From a bacterium (GTDB lineage Bacteria; Planctomycetota; Planctomycetia; Isosphaerales; Isosphaeraceae), in NCBI GenBank assembly GCA_016125085.1, contig WGMM01000018.1, positions 150,239 to 214,238 of the forward strand: 64,000 bases of DNA, given 5' to 3'. Shown here piece by piece: positions 1 to 8,741 of the stretch. Position 1 is the stretch's first letter; each line of letters starts with the position of its first letter. Under the pieces are notes generated by a model, which saw only the letters and a list, made by a program, of their open reading frames with translations, searched no databases and was not told the DNA's origin. A program made the position numbers and the translations under genes.

Positions 1-2
1 TG

Positions 3-938
3 ACGTGGCTCGGCACCACCCACATGGCGCAGGTCTGGGCCGAGATCGCCGACCATCTCGAACGGTCGCCGACCAGTTGCCCGCTCGACAGGATTCGCGA
101 TGCCGTCGCCTCCCAGAAGTCCGAATTCGACGTCGACCGGATCTGCTTCGACGGCCGGTGGATCCTACAGCGCCATCTGGCGATCGCTCCCGACCCTCAG
201 ACCGAACTCGAAGCGTGGCTCAAATGCACCTGCACCGGAACCGATGAACCCCGGGACGATCAGCGATCTCACGCCCGCTGGCTCCTGGATCATGCCCCCG
301 ACCCGGCCACGGCACGCCGCGAACTGCTCGCAAAAGCGGTCGCCGAACGTGATCGCTGGGCCTTGAAGGCAAACGACTTGCGTTCGCGTTACGAAACGGA
401 TCGCGACCTTGCCGCCGACCGGGCGGTCTTCTATGTTCCCGCCGACGAAAAGGCCACGCGCGAGTCGCGGCTGGCGCTGCGGTATTTGACCGCGGCCAGG
501 AATCGTGTCGACAAACTCGACCGCCGTTTCGAAGCGCTAAGAAAACTTCGGCCCGTGCGTAACCTGCGACAAAGGAATGACTTCGCGATCCCTGCTCCCC
601 CTCGTGCACCCGTCGCTGATACCGGCCAGGCGCGGAAAATGGCTGACTTCGCCGCGATGGAGACCAGGGCCACTGCAGTTGACCCCGAATCTGCGGCGCA
701 GGCTTCCGCCCGCGCCGCGGCAGACCTCGAATTCGAAGCGTTGGAGGCCGAATTGGCCGCCGAAGAAGCCGCCTGGGCCGAACAGGAGGCCAGATGGGCC
801 GCGGCCGACCTGGAGCGAAAATCGACGAAAGCCCTTGATCCGAAAGCGATTGCGGATGATTCCCGTCCATCGTCAGGCCGTCGCGCCAACCCCGCCGAGA
901 TCGCTCGCGCGTTCCGCAGGAAGAACGCGAAAAAATGA
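3..938 (+). CDS. hypothetical protein, 5' end outside the window
   Basis: The reading frame is open to the left edge of the window (...TWLGTTHMAQVWAEI), so the gene probably starts upstream; an internal ATG at 24 would give 304 aa. I do not recognise the family. The middle is Arg/Asp-rich and the last ~110 residues are an Ala/Glu-rich stretch (ALEAELAAEEAAWAEQEARW) expected to form a long charged helix or coiled coil, ending in a basic tail (FRRKNAKK). No signal peptide or membrane segment is visible in the part seen. The next gene, a cytochrome c, begins 220 bp downstream behind its own promoter, so the two need not be linked. It is probably a cytoplasmic protein; function unknown. Confidence 0.55.
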   Translation, partial: TWLGTTHMAQVWAEIADHLERSPTSCPLDRIRDAVASQKSEFDVDRICFDGRWILQRHLAIAPDPQTELEAWLKCTCTGTDEPRDDQRSHARWLLDHAPDPATARRELLAKAVAERDRWALKANDLRSRYETDRDLAADRAVFYVPADEKATRESRLALRYLTAARNRVDKLDRRFEALRKLRPVRNLRQRNDFAIPAPPRAPVADTGQARKMADFAAMETRATAVDPESAAQASARAAADLEFEALEAELAAEEAAWAEQEARWAAADLERKSTKALDPKAIADDSRPSSGRRANPAEIARAFRRKNAKK

Positions 939-1063
939 ACGTCGGCCCCATCGCCGACTCAGAAATCGCTTCTGAACACCAGCAGCGATACACTTCGATC
1001 CATCGTCCCGGCATGAAACATCGCCGGATATGCTCATTTTCTGGAATCTTCCTGTTTTGCGGA

Positions 1064-1092
1064 TTGCTCGCCAATTGCCGAATCGGTATTCT
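1064..1092 (+). promoter_or_regulatory. sigma-70-like promoter of the cytochrome c gene
   Basis: TTGCTC at 1064-1069 and TATTCT at 1087-1092 are separated by 17 bp, 67 bp upstream of the cytochrome c start codon. The assignment rests on the motif only. Confidence 0.45.
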
Positions 1093-1158
1093 TTGCCACA
1101 GGGTGGTGCTCTCCGCCCGTCACAACTGGATGAAATGACATCGAAAGAGGAAATTGCA

Positions 1159-1740
1159 ATGCTCAGGTGGATTCGAATTCGCCGCAAGCCCGGTTTCGTT
1201 CGCGGGCTGGCCATCGGCCTGTGTGCCGCCGGCCTGTTGGGTACCGTGATCGCGGCCGACCCGCTCGGCATGCTGATCGACCGCGACTCGCAGCTTGGCC
1301 TTCAGCTTGCGCCGCTTCCGCTGAACCTGCGGGGCAAGTCGCGCGGTGTCGTCGGCTACGGCAGCTACCTGGTCAACGCCCTGGGCGAATGCAATGGCTG
1401 CCACGCCGTCAACGACTACATGCCGGGCGGCAATCCATTCCTGGGCCAGCCGGCCGTGATCGACACGAACGCCTACCTGCGTGGCGGCCGGTTCTTCGGC
1501 ATCGCGACCTCCGCCAGCCTGCGCCCGGACCCGACTACCGGCCTGCCCGGCAACATGACCTACGCCCAGTTCGTGGCCGCGATGCGCCACGGCACCGATC
1601 CGGAAGCCCCGGGCGAACTGCTGCAAGTCATGCCCTGGCCCACCTACCGCAACATGGCCGATGCTGAATTGAATTCCATTTATCAGTATCTCAGTGCCCT
1701 GCCCCCTGCCGCGCCCTGGAGCGGCGGCGCTGCGAACTGA
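1159..1740 (+). CDS. c-type cytochrome, secreted
   Basis: A 193-aa electron-transfer protein with one covalently bound heme, expected in the periplasm or attached to the membrane. A basic N-terminus followed by a hydrophobic stretch (about residues 15-33, ending VIAADP) serves as export signal or anchor. The heme site CNGCH is at residues 78-82. The C-terminal segment MPWPTYRNM...YQYLSALPP is typical of small class-I-like cytochrome c domains and should supply the distal Met. The ATG at 1159 is chosen because AGAGGAAA lies just upstream; a longer frame from 1030 adds sequence without signal-peptide character. No cognate dehydrogenase lies beside it, so its redox partner is unknown. Confidence 0.85.
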   Translation: MLRWIRIRRKPGFVRGLAIGLCAAGLLGTVIAADPLGMLIDRDSQLGLQLAPLPLNLRGKSRGVVGYGSYLVNALGECNGCHAVNDYMPGGNPFLGQPAVIDTNAYLRGGRFFGIATSASLRPDPTTGLPGNMTYAQFVAAMRHGTDPEAPGELLQVMPWPTYRNMADAELNSIYQYLSALPPAAPWSGGAAN

Positions 1741-1755
1741 TCCGACTTGATGCGA

Positions 1756-1789
1756 TCCGGCCGGATTTCGAAATCGGAATCCGGCCGGA
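1756..1789. terminator. hairpin between convergent genes
   Basis: A 12-bp perfect inverted repeat (TCCGGCCGGATT ... AATCCGGCCGGA) with a 10-nt loop lies between the convergent cytochrome and isomerase genes. There is no strong T-run, so it may be a bidirectional terminator or only an mRNA 3' stabiliser. Confidence 0.45.
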
Positions 1790-1818
1790 AGTACTCGAGT
1801 TCGCATTCGAAATACGAT

Positions 1819-2622
1819 TCACTTCAATAGTTCGGCAAGCTTTTCGTAACTGGTTTTCAGTACCCAGGCCGGATCTTTTTCCCAAAGCGTTTCGTTGAAA
1901 AGCTCCAGGCTCACCGGGCCTGAATATCCAATATGTTTCAAAAGGTCGATCACATGCGGCAGATCGAGAATACCCTCGCCCAGCATGACGCGGTCATGGT
2001 CGGTTTGAACCTCGACCGGAGGATCGGCCGGCAGGTCGTTGATGTGGAAGATGCCCAATTCGCCCGGCTTCAGGGCCGCCAGTTCCTCGAGCGAGCCGCC
2101 GCCCCGCATGAGGTGATAGGTGTCCGACACGATCGGCATCGCCGGTTCGAAATTCCGGGCCAGGTTCAGCACGCTGCCCTGCCGGTTGTATTTGCCCACG
2201 AATCCGAGAAATTCCAGCCACGGCTCGACGCCGAAGCCTGCCGCACGCTGACGAATGACCTTGAGCCGGTCGAGCATCACGCGTTCGGGCACATCGCCGC
2301 CCGGCGGGCTTACGACGATGCCCTTCGCACCGACGGCCGCGGCCTGTTCCATGCGCCTGTCGCATTCGACCCAGATGCGCGGCAGGTCGGCCTCGGCCGC
2401 TTCGGCCCAGCCCATAAGGGCGATCACGCTGGCGACCGTAAGCCCGGCGTCGTCGAGCCGTTTGCGGACATCGGCCAGCGATCCTCCCGAGGCGAGATAG
2501 GCGTCGATCTCGTCGTTCCAGAGTTCGACGTAGCGAAACCCGGCCGCGGCGACAAGCGGAATCTTGACCGCCAGAGGCACGGGCCGGATGGTGGACGTAT
2601 TCAGGCAGGGCTCAAGAGACAT
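1819..2622 (-). CDS. sugar phosphate isomerase/epimerase-like TIM-barrel protein
   Basis: A 267-aa protein of the xylose-isomerase-like / AP-endonuclease-2 TIM-barrel superfamily. Likely metal ligands of this fold are visible: E137 (WLEFLGF), D167 and H170 (SDTYHLMRGG), H193 (FHINDLP) and E240 (VSLELFNE). The family isomerises or epimerises sugars and cyclitols; the substrate here cannot be read from sequence. There is no signal peptide. It is the last gene of a minus-strand run guaA - SDR - this gene, 48 bp after the SDR, and an SDR beside such an isomerase suggests joint polyol or inositol catabolism (inference). The ATG at 2622 has GGGAG about 11 nt upstream. Confidence 0.8.
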   Translation of the reverse strand: MSLEPCLNTSTIRPVPLAVKIPLVAAAGFRYVELWNDEIDAYLASGGSLADVRKRLDDAGLTVASVIALMGWAEAAEADLPRIWVECDRRMEQAAAVGAKGIVVSPPGGDVPERVMLDRLKVIRQRAAGFGVEPWLEFLGFVGKYNRQGSVLNLARNFEPAMPIVSDTYHLMRGGGSLEELAALKPGELGIFHINDLPADPPVEVQTDHDRVMLGEGILDLPHVIDLLKHIGYSGPVSLELFNETLWEKDPAWVLKTSYEKLAELLK

Positions 2623-2670
2623 GGCTGGAGAGGCTCCCGGGCGTGGACGATCGCCGGAAGCCGGGCCGTC

Positions 2671-3503
2671 TCAAAGCCGCTGTTCGTAACGGTTGTGCTC
2701 GGCTTCGGGCAAGTAGATCATCCCCGCGTCGTCGGCCACATGCAAGCCGGCATCGAGGTAAAGAATCAGGCCATTGACCCGGTCGCCGCCCGGTTCCAGC
2801 AGATAACGCACGGCTCTGCCGACATCCTCGACCGTGATCAGGTTCTGGAGGCCCGCCGGAAAGTCTTCCCGGCCATGCCTTTGCTGCAGCAGCCGTTCGC
2901 CCGGTGTGTCCACCCAGCCGGGGGCGACCATGTTGGTCATTATGCCGTCGGTCACGTATTCGACGGCCACTTGTTGCGTCATGCCCAGCAGGCCGGCTTT
3001 GCTGACGCCATAGGCGAATAGCCCGCGCAGAGGCCGCGAGGCTCGTGTGGAGCCGATATTGACGATCCGCCCGAACCGGCGAGCCCGCATGCCGGGCAGA
3101 ACGGCCCGGATGCCCAGCCACGAACCTTTCAGGTTAATGCCCAGGCAGCGTTCCCAAAGGGCTTCGTCGGTCATTTCGGCCGTGCCGCGAGGGCTGATGC
3201 CGGCATTGTTGACGAGTGCGTCGACGGGCCCGAAGGCGGCTTCGGCAGCGGCAAGGGCGGCCTTCCAGGAGGCATCGGCCGACACATCCAGCCCGATGCC
3301 GATGGCCTTGTGCCCTGCCCCACGCAGCTTCGCGGCTTCGGCTTCGGCCAGGTCGCCCTGAATGTCAGCCAGGGCGACGGCGAAACCGGCTTCGGCGAGC
3401 ACCTGGGCGATTCCCAGGCCGATCCCCTGGGCCGCGCCGGTGACGATCACGTTGCGGACTTGGGCCGGCTGGGGTGTCGATTCAGCTTCGGCAGGCTGGC
3501 CGG

Positions 3504-3513
<10 letters not shown>
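2671..3513 (-). CDS. short-chain dehydrogenase/reductase (SDR)
   Basis: A 280-aa classical SDR oxidoreductase. The cofactor motif TGAAQGIG is at residues 25-32, NNAG at 102-105, and the catalytic Ser155 (VNIGS), Tyr168 and Lys172 (YGVSK) are all present. Asp50 after strand beta-2 (ALADIQ) suggests NAD(H) rather than NADP(H). The first ~20 residues are a Pro/Glu-rich extension and the C-terminus carries a short tail (NRYEQRL). Its ATG lies inside the 3' end of guaA (10-bp overlap), so the two are translationally linked. The substrate is unknown; the adjacent sugar isomerase suggests a polyol or sugar. Confidence 0.85.
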
Positions 3514-5051
<1,538 letters not shown>

Positions 5052-5132
5052 GGTCGATGGATTCTCCGGAAATGGGCGGTCGCAACTCTCTGGCTTTACG
5101 GTCGATACGGTGATGCCGACGAAAGTCGGCGA

Positions 5133-5990
5133 TCAGTGGCGGGGGTTGCTCTGGCGTGCCGCCGCGGCAAGTTCGCTGGAGCGGATCGTGGCCGCCTGGA
5201 CGGCATCCATGAGCGCCGCCCGCAGGCCGCCTTTTTCCAGGGCGTGCAGGCCCGCGATGGTCGTGCCGCCGGGGCTGGCCACCTGGTCTTTCAGTTCGCC
5301 GGTGTGCCGGCCCGTTTCCAGAACCATCTGGGCGGCACCGAGTACGGTCTGGGCGGCAAGCGACGTGGCCACGTCGCGTGGCAGGCCGACACGGACGCCA
5401 CCGTCCGAAAGCGCCTCGATGATCGTATAGACGAAAGCCGGACCGCTGCCGGATAGCCCCGTGACGGCGTCAAGGGCCGATTCGGACACCCGGTGCGCCA
5501 CGCCCACGGCCTGGAGCAGCTCACGCACCATGCGTTCGTCGTGCGGCCGGACATTCGGACCCAGAGCATAGGCAGAAGCTCCCGAGCCGACCAGGCACGG
5601 CGTATTGGGCATGACGCGGACGAGCCTGCCATAGCCTGCCAGGCCGCTTCGGAGCGTATCGATGGAAACGCCTGCCGCGATCGAAACGACGAGCGGCTCT
5701 GACTTGCCCTGGCCCAGCCGGGGGGCGAGTTCGACGAGCACGTCGGCCATAGATTGCGGCTTGGTGGCCAGGACGACGACGCTGGCACTTTCGGCTACGT
5801 CAGCGTTGGTACCGACGATCGCGCCGCCGGTTTCCTGAGCGAAGCGGTCAAGGGCCGTCTCGCTGGGGTCGGAGGCGATGATGCGGTCGGACGTCAGCAG
5901 TCCGACGCTCACGAGCCGGCGTCCCAGGGCTCGCGCCATTTGTCCGGCACCGATGAATCCGACACGTGCCGTGGACCAATCTTCTGGCAT
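5133..5990 (-). CDS. proC: pyrroline-5-carboxylate reductase
   Basis: Catalyses the last step of proline synthesis, NAD(P)H-dependent reduction of 1-pyrroline-5-carboxylate. The 285-aa protein opens with a Rossmann motif (GFIGAGQMA) and contains MPNTPCLVGSGAS and the C-terminal dimerisation signature SGSGPAFVY...ALSDGGVRVGL, followed by SPGGTTIAGLHALE, the ProC family signature. I chose the ATG at 5990 because GGGGGA precedes it and it starts close to the Rossmann strand; an in-frame upstream start at 6056 would add 22 unlikely residues. It heads the minus-strand group containing guaA. Confidence 0.95.
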   Translation of the reverse strand: MPEDWSTARVGFIGAGQMARALGRRLVSVGLLTSDRIIASDPSETALDRFAQETGGAIVGTNADVAESASVVVLATKPQSMADVLVELAPRLGQGKSEPLVVSIAAGVSIDTLRSGLAGYGRLVRVMPNTPCLVGSGASAYALGPNVRPHDERMVRELLQAVGVAHRVSESALDAVTGLSGSGPAFVYTIIEALSDGGVRVGLPRDVATSLAAQTVLGAAQMVLETGRHTGELKDQVASPGGTTIAGLHALEKGGLRAALMDAVQAATIRSSELAAAARQSNPRH

Positions 5991-6091
5991 GTTCTCGAGT
6001 CCCCCTTCGATCCTGAAGGCCGGCGATCGACGTTCCGAAAAATCTCGAAGTCCCATGCCGTCTTAATCCGATCGAGTAGTCTGATAGAGCA

Positions 6092-6120
6092 AGATTAGGC
6101 GATATCGCGGCGAACCACAA
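6092..6120 (-). promoter_or_regulatory. promoter of proC
   Basis: On the minus strand TTGTGG (6120-6115) and TAATCT (6097-6092) are spaced 17 bp, about 100 bp upstream of proC. Motif-only evidence. Confidence 0.45.
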
Positions 6121-6161
6121 GATGAGGCCTGGCCGGGCGGACCGAATTTCGGAAGTCCCCC

Positions 6162-6190
6162 TTGTGTCCATCTCAGGTTTCCTGTATCAT
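6162..6190 (+). promoter_or_regulatory. promoter of rpmF
   Basis: TTGTGT (6162-6167) and TATCAT (6185-6190) are spaced 17 bp, leaving a leader of about 135 nt before rpmF. Motif-only evidence. Confidence 0.45.
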
Positions 6191-6331
6191 CTTCCTTCTC
6201 ATTCGTTCCGTGCACGAAATCGTGCATGCCCGGTGGAATCGGACGAAGTTTCCGCCGGGTCGCCCGCACAGTGTGAGCGAAGCCGGGAACGCGGCAGTTT
6301 TCCGCACAAGACATGTTGGGAGATTCGTGTC

Positions 6332-6535
6332 GTGGCAGTACCGAAGAGACGAAAATCGAAATCACGCAAAGGGATGAGGCGAAGCCACGACGCGCTGACG
6401 ATGCCCGCCATGAACATCTGCCCGCAGTGCAAGCTGGCTGTGCCTCCGCACAAGGTTTGCGAACTCGTCGAGCAGTGCGGCAACGTGCAGCGTTCGAAGC
6501 CTCACAATCCGGAAGCGGCCACGGCCACTTCCTGA
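6332..6535 (+). CDS. rpmF: 50S ribosomal protein L32
   Basis: A 67-aa ribosomal protein of the large subunit near the peptidyl transferase centre. It begins with the diagnostic AVPKRRKSKSRKGMRRSHD and has the zinc-ribbon cysteines C30, C33, C43 and C49 (CPQC ... VCELVEQCG). The start is GTG at 6332, preceded by GGGAGA; upstream in-frame codons do not resemble L32. The next gene is rpmB, 124 bp away, an uncommon pairing because rpmF usually sits with plsX/fabH or a DUF177 gene. Confidence 0.95.
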   Translation: MAVPKRRKSKSRKGMRRSHDALTMPAMNICPQCKLAVPPHKVCELVEQCGNVQRSKPHNPEAATATS

Positions 6536-6659
6536 CGCCGACGAACCGGCTATCCGGGGCGAATCACGAACCACAAGCCGAATTCGGACCGTGAGCCACG
6601 CCTGGCCGCGATGGTGAACCGGATAAGGCAAGCATTTCGATTCATGGAGTTCACCCGTC

Positions 6660-6980
6660 ATGGGACGTACCTGCGAAGTCAGCGGCAAGAAAACGTCGTT
6701 CGGCAACCACGTGACGACGCGTGGTAAGGCCAAGTATCTCGGCGGTGTCGGTATCAAGTGCACCGGCCGGTCGCGCCGGACCTTCGAACCCAACCTGCAG
6801 ACGATCAAAATCTGGCTGCCTAACGGCAAGACCCAGAAAGTCCGCGTCGCCACCTCCGTGATCCGTTCCGGCGTGATCACCCTCGAAGTGGACGGTGTCG
6901 AGCGCACCTTCCCCCTGATCAAAGCCAGCAAAGGCTCGATTCAGGCCCGCGAGAAGATGGGCAATCTCTACCCGATCTGA
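6660..6980 (+). CDS. rpmB: 50S ribosomal protein L28
   Basis: A 106-aa L28. The conserved opening CEVSGKKTSFGNHV and core RRTFEPNLQTIKIWLPNG match the family, and SVIRSGVITLEV matches the C-terminal strand region. It is longer than the roughly 78-aa E. coli protein: there is an insertion KYLGGVGIKCTG between the opening and the RRxFxPN core, and a C-terminal extension (IKASKGSIQAREKMGNLYPI). The classical zinc CxxC of some L28s is reduced to a single Cys (CEVSG), so this is probably a zinc-independent form. GGAG lies about 11 nt upstream of the ATG. A terminator follows. Confidence 0.95.
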   Translation: MGRTCEVSGKKTSFGNHVTTRGKAKYLGGVGIKCTGRSRRTFEPNLQTIKIWLPNGKTQKVRVATSVIRSGVITLEVDGVERTFPLIKASKGSIQAREKMGNLYPI

Positions 6981-7013
6981 CGTTTTCGGACGCAGTTCGA
7001 TCAATTCGAAGTC

Positions 7014-7051
7014 AGCCCGGCCGATCTTTGCGATCGTCCGGGCTCTTTTTC
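7014..7051 (+). terminator. Rho-independent terminator after rpmB
   Basis: Stem AGCCCGG-c-CGATC ... with arm CGATC-g/t-CCGGGCT, a 4-nt loop, then CTTTTTC. It also faces the convergent gene that ends at 7063. Confidence 0.75.
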
Positions 7052-7062
7052 GTTGATATTAT

Positions 7063-7575
7063 TCATGAAGGCTTCGATCCGGTCCCGCTTTCGTCTTCGT
7101 TTCGGAATCGGAAGTCACAGTGCGTCGCTCCTTCCATCAGCGTCTGGGTGCGTTCGAGCGAAATGTCCCTGTTGAATCCCGCCGCCAGTTCGAAGTCGCG
7201 CAGGCACGAGAGCGTCGCCCCCAGATCCTCGAGCCCGAGCCGGCGATACATCTCGGCATATCGGCACCGGGTTACGTCGAAACTCAGACTCTGCGGGCCC
7301 GATTCGATCACGTTCAGCTCCAGCGCTCCGCCTGCCGTCCATGTGCCGATCGTACCCGCGAACGTCTCCAGATCGTTCGCACCGAGTTCGCAAGCCATCG
7401 ATTCGCCCCGCTCCCGCGCCAGTTCGCGAATCACCTCGGCCAGCGTTTCGCGCACCGGCCCTTCGCCGAACCGCTTCGCGAACGCCCTCACCAGCGGACC
7501 GACGATCGCGGCTTCGATCTCCCTGCGCTGCAATAACGTCAGGCTCGGCGGTAGTGCGTTATCCGACTCGTTCAT
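7063..7575 (-). CDS. L-2-amino-thiazoline-4-carboxylate hydrolase-family protein
   Basis: A 170-aa protein resembling the ATC-hydrolase family (PF14196), named after the enzyme that opens the thiazoline ring in Pseudomonas cysteine formation; most members have other, unknown roles. The typical features are a helical N-terminal half (LLQRREIEAAIVGPLVRAF) and the terminal motif MEGATHCDFRF, in which Cys and His are probably functional. FDVTRCRYAEMYRRLGLEDLG is also typical. No signal peptide is present. The ATG at 7575 follows AAGGAACGAGAG. It is monocistronic and convergent with rpmB. Confidence 0.7.
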   Translation of the reverse strand: MNESDNALPPSLTLLQRREIEAAIVGPLVRAFAKRFGEGPVRETLAEVIRELARERGESMACELGANDLETFAGTIGTWTAGGALELNVIESGPQSLSFDVTRCRYAEMYRRLGLEDLGATLSCLRDFELAAGFNRDISLERTQTLMEGATHCDFRFRNEDESGTGSKPS

Positions 7576-7764
7576 GGTTCTCTCGTTCCTTGTTCAGTCA
7601 GTCCGGTTTTCGCAGGCTTTCCAGATTGCCATCGATCTCCATTTAACCTGATCGGTTCGACCGTTGCGATGCGTGGGGAATCGACGTCACGAAGTTTCGA
7701 TTCGAGTCACTTTTCTCTTCCCGGGTTCTATAGAGTGGAGTGGAACGGAATTTGTCAGCCGCCC

Positions 7765-8496
7765 ATGGAACGACCGGATATGCACAAGCTCTCAAAATTT
7801 ATCGGGATCTCGATCCCTGGTCTCGATGGGCGACTCACGAACCTGCCCCGGGGCGAATCGGTCGCGAACTGGCCTGATAACGATATCGAGCCACACAAGA
7901 GATTCGAATCCGAAGGAATGAGCCCGGTCGAAGCCGCCGCAGCGCTTGCGGTCTTCGGGCTGGAATCCGGCGACGCCCCTGGCCCGCCCCTGATGACCGA
8001 AAAGCCGGTTTATCCTGGTTTCCGCCGTTTCCTGGGCGAACCGGTCTGGGCCGAAGCTCTTCCTGGCGTATCACGCAAACAGCGACTTGTGCTCGTCGCA
8101 GGTCTTCTGCAGATTTTCGACTTCTGGGACGACAGTCACGAGGCTGCCCAGCAGGCGGGCGACCTTGGCGAACGCCCTTGTTCGGCAAGCTGGCACGCGA
8201 TCTGCCATCGCCGTGAGCCTGATCCAGGCAATGCCGGTTATTGGCTGGCGAAGGCGCGAAATCACCCGATCGGCACGCGCCTGGCCGAAATCATCGAATC
8301 GACTCTCGATCGACTCGATCCTGGCATCCGACCCCTCGCCGAACGTCTGATTCGAGGCGGCGAGTTTCAGGACAGGGCGATGGTCGAGGCATGCTGCCGG
8401 CCACGCCCGCCAGATGCGGAAAAGCGCCTTCTGCGCCAGGTTCAGAAGCTCGAAATGGCCCTGCTCATCGGGGCCACTCTCGACGAACTCGCCTGA
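7765..8496 (+). CDS. conserved hypothetical protein
   Basis: 243 aa from ATG 7765. I recognise the C-terminal ~170 residues only as a planctomycete-type conserved hypothetical: the core includes FDFWDDSHEAAQQAGDLGE, ASWHAICHRREPDPGNAGYW and HPIGTRLAEII. The clustered His/Asp/Glu residues (WDDSH, HAICHRREPD) could bind metal, which is inference. The N-terminal ~70 residues look poorly conserved, so the true start may lie further in; an ATG at 7918 is possible but its GGA is too close. There is no signal peptide. It is isolated from its neighbours by about 190 and 245 bp. Confidence 0.6.
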   Translation: MERPDMHKLSKFIGISIPGLDGRLTNLPRGESVANWPDNDIEPHKRFESEGMSPVEAAAALAVFGLESGDAPGPPLMTEKPVYPGFRRFLGEPVWAEALPGVSRKQRLVLVAGLLQIFDFWDDSHEAAQQAGDLGERPCSASWHAICHRREPDPGNAGYWLAKARNHPIGTRLAEIIESTLDRLDPGIRPLAERLIRGGEFQDRAMVEACCRPRPPDAEKRLLRQVQKLEMALLIGATLDELA

Positions 8497-8741
8497 TCAA
8501 TCCGCATAAGCCGAACCCGGAAGATGTGATTGGCCTGCCTTCGCCTTCGATTGCGAGCATGCATGCATTATTCTTGAGTATCTGTGCGTGAGCCGGACGT
8601 CGGTCCGTTCCAGACACGACGAAATCACGCGACGGCCCAAATCGGACTGCTGATCTCTTCTCGTCAACCTGCATCACCCGTACGACCGCCCTGCTTCGAC
8701 ACCGCAATCGACAGATTCTACGCCCGCTGAGACGACATCCG

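Larger units (their letters stand above)
5991..6331. other. divergent intergenic region proC / rpmF
   Basis: 341 bp without a gene, holding two divergent promoter candidates (listed separately). I see no riboswitch or other structured element. Confidence 0.6.
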
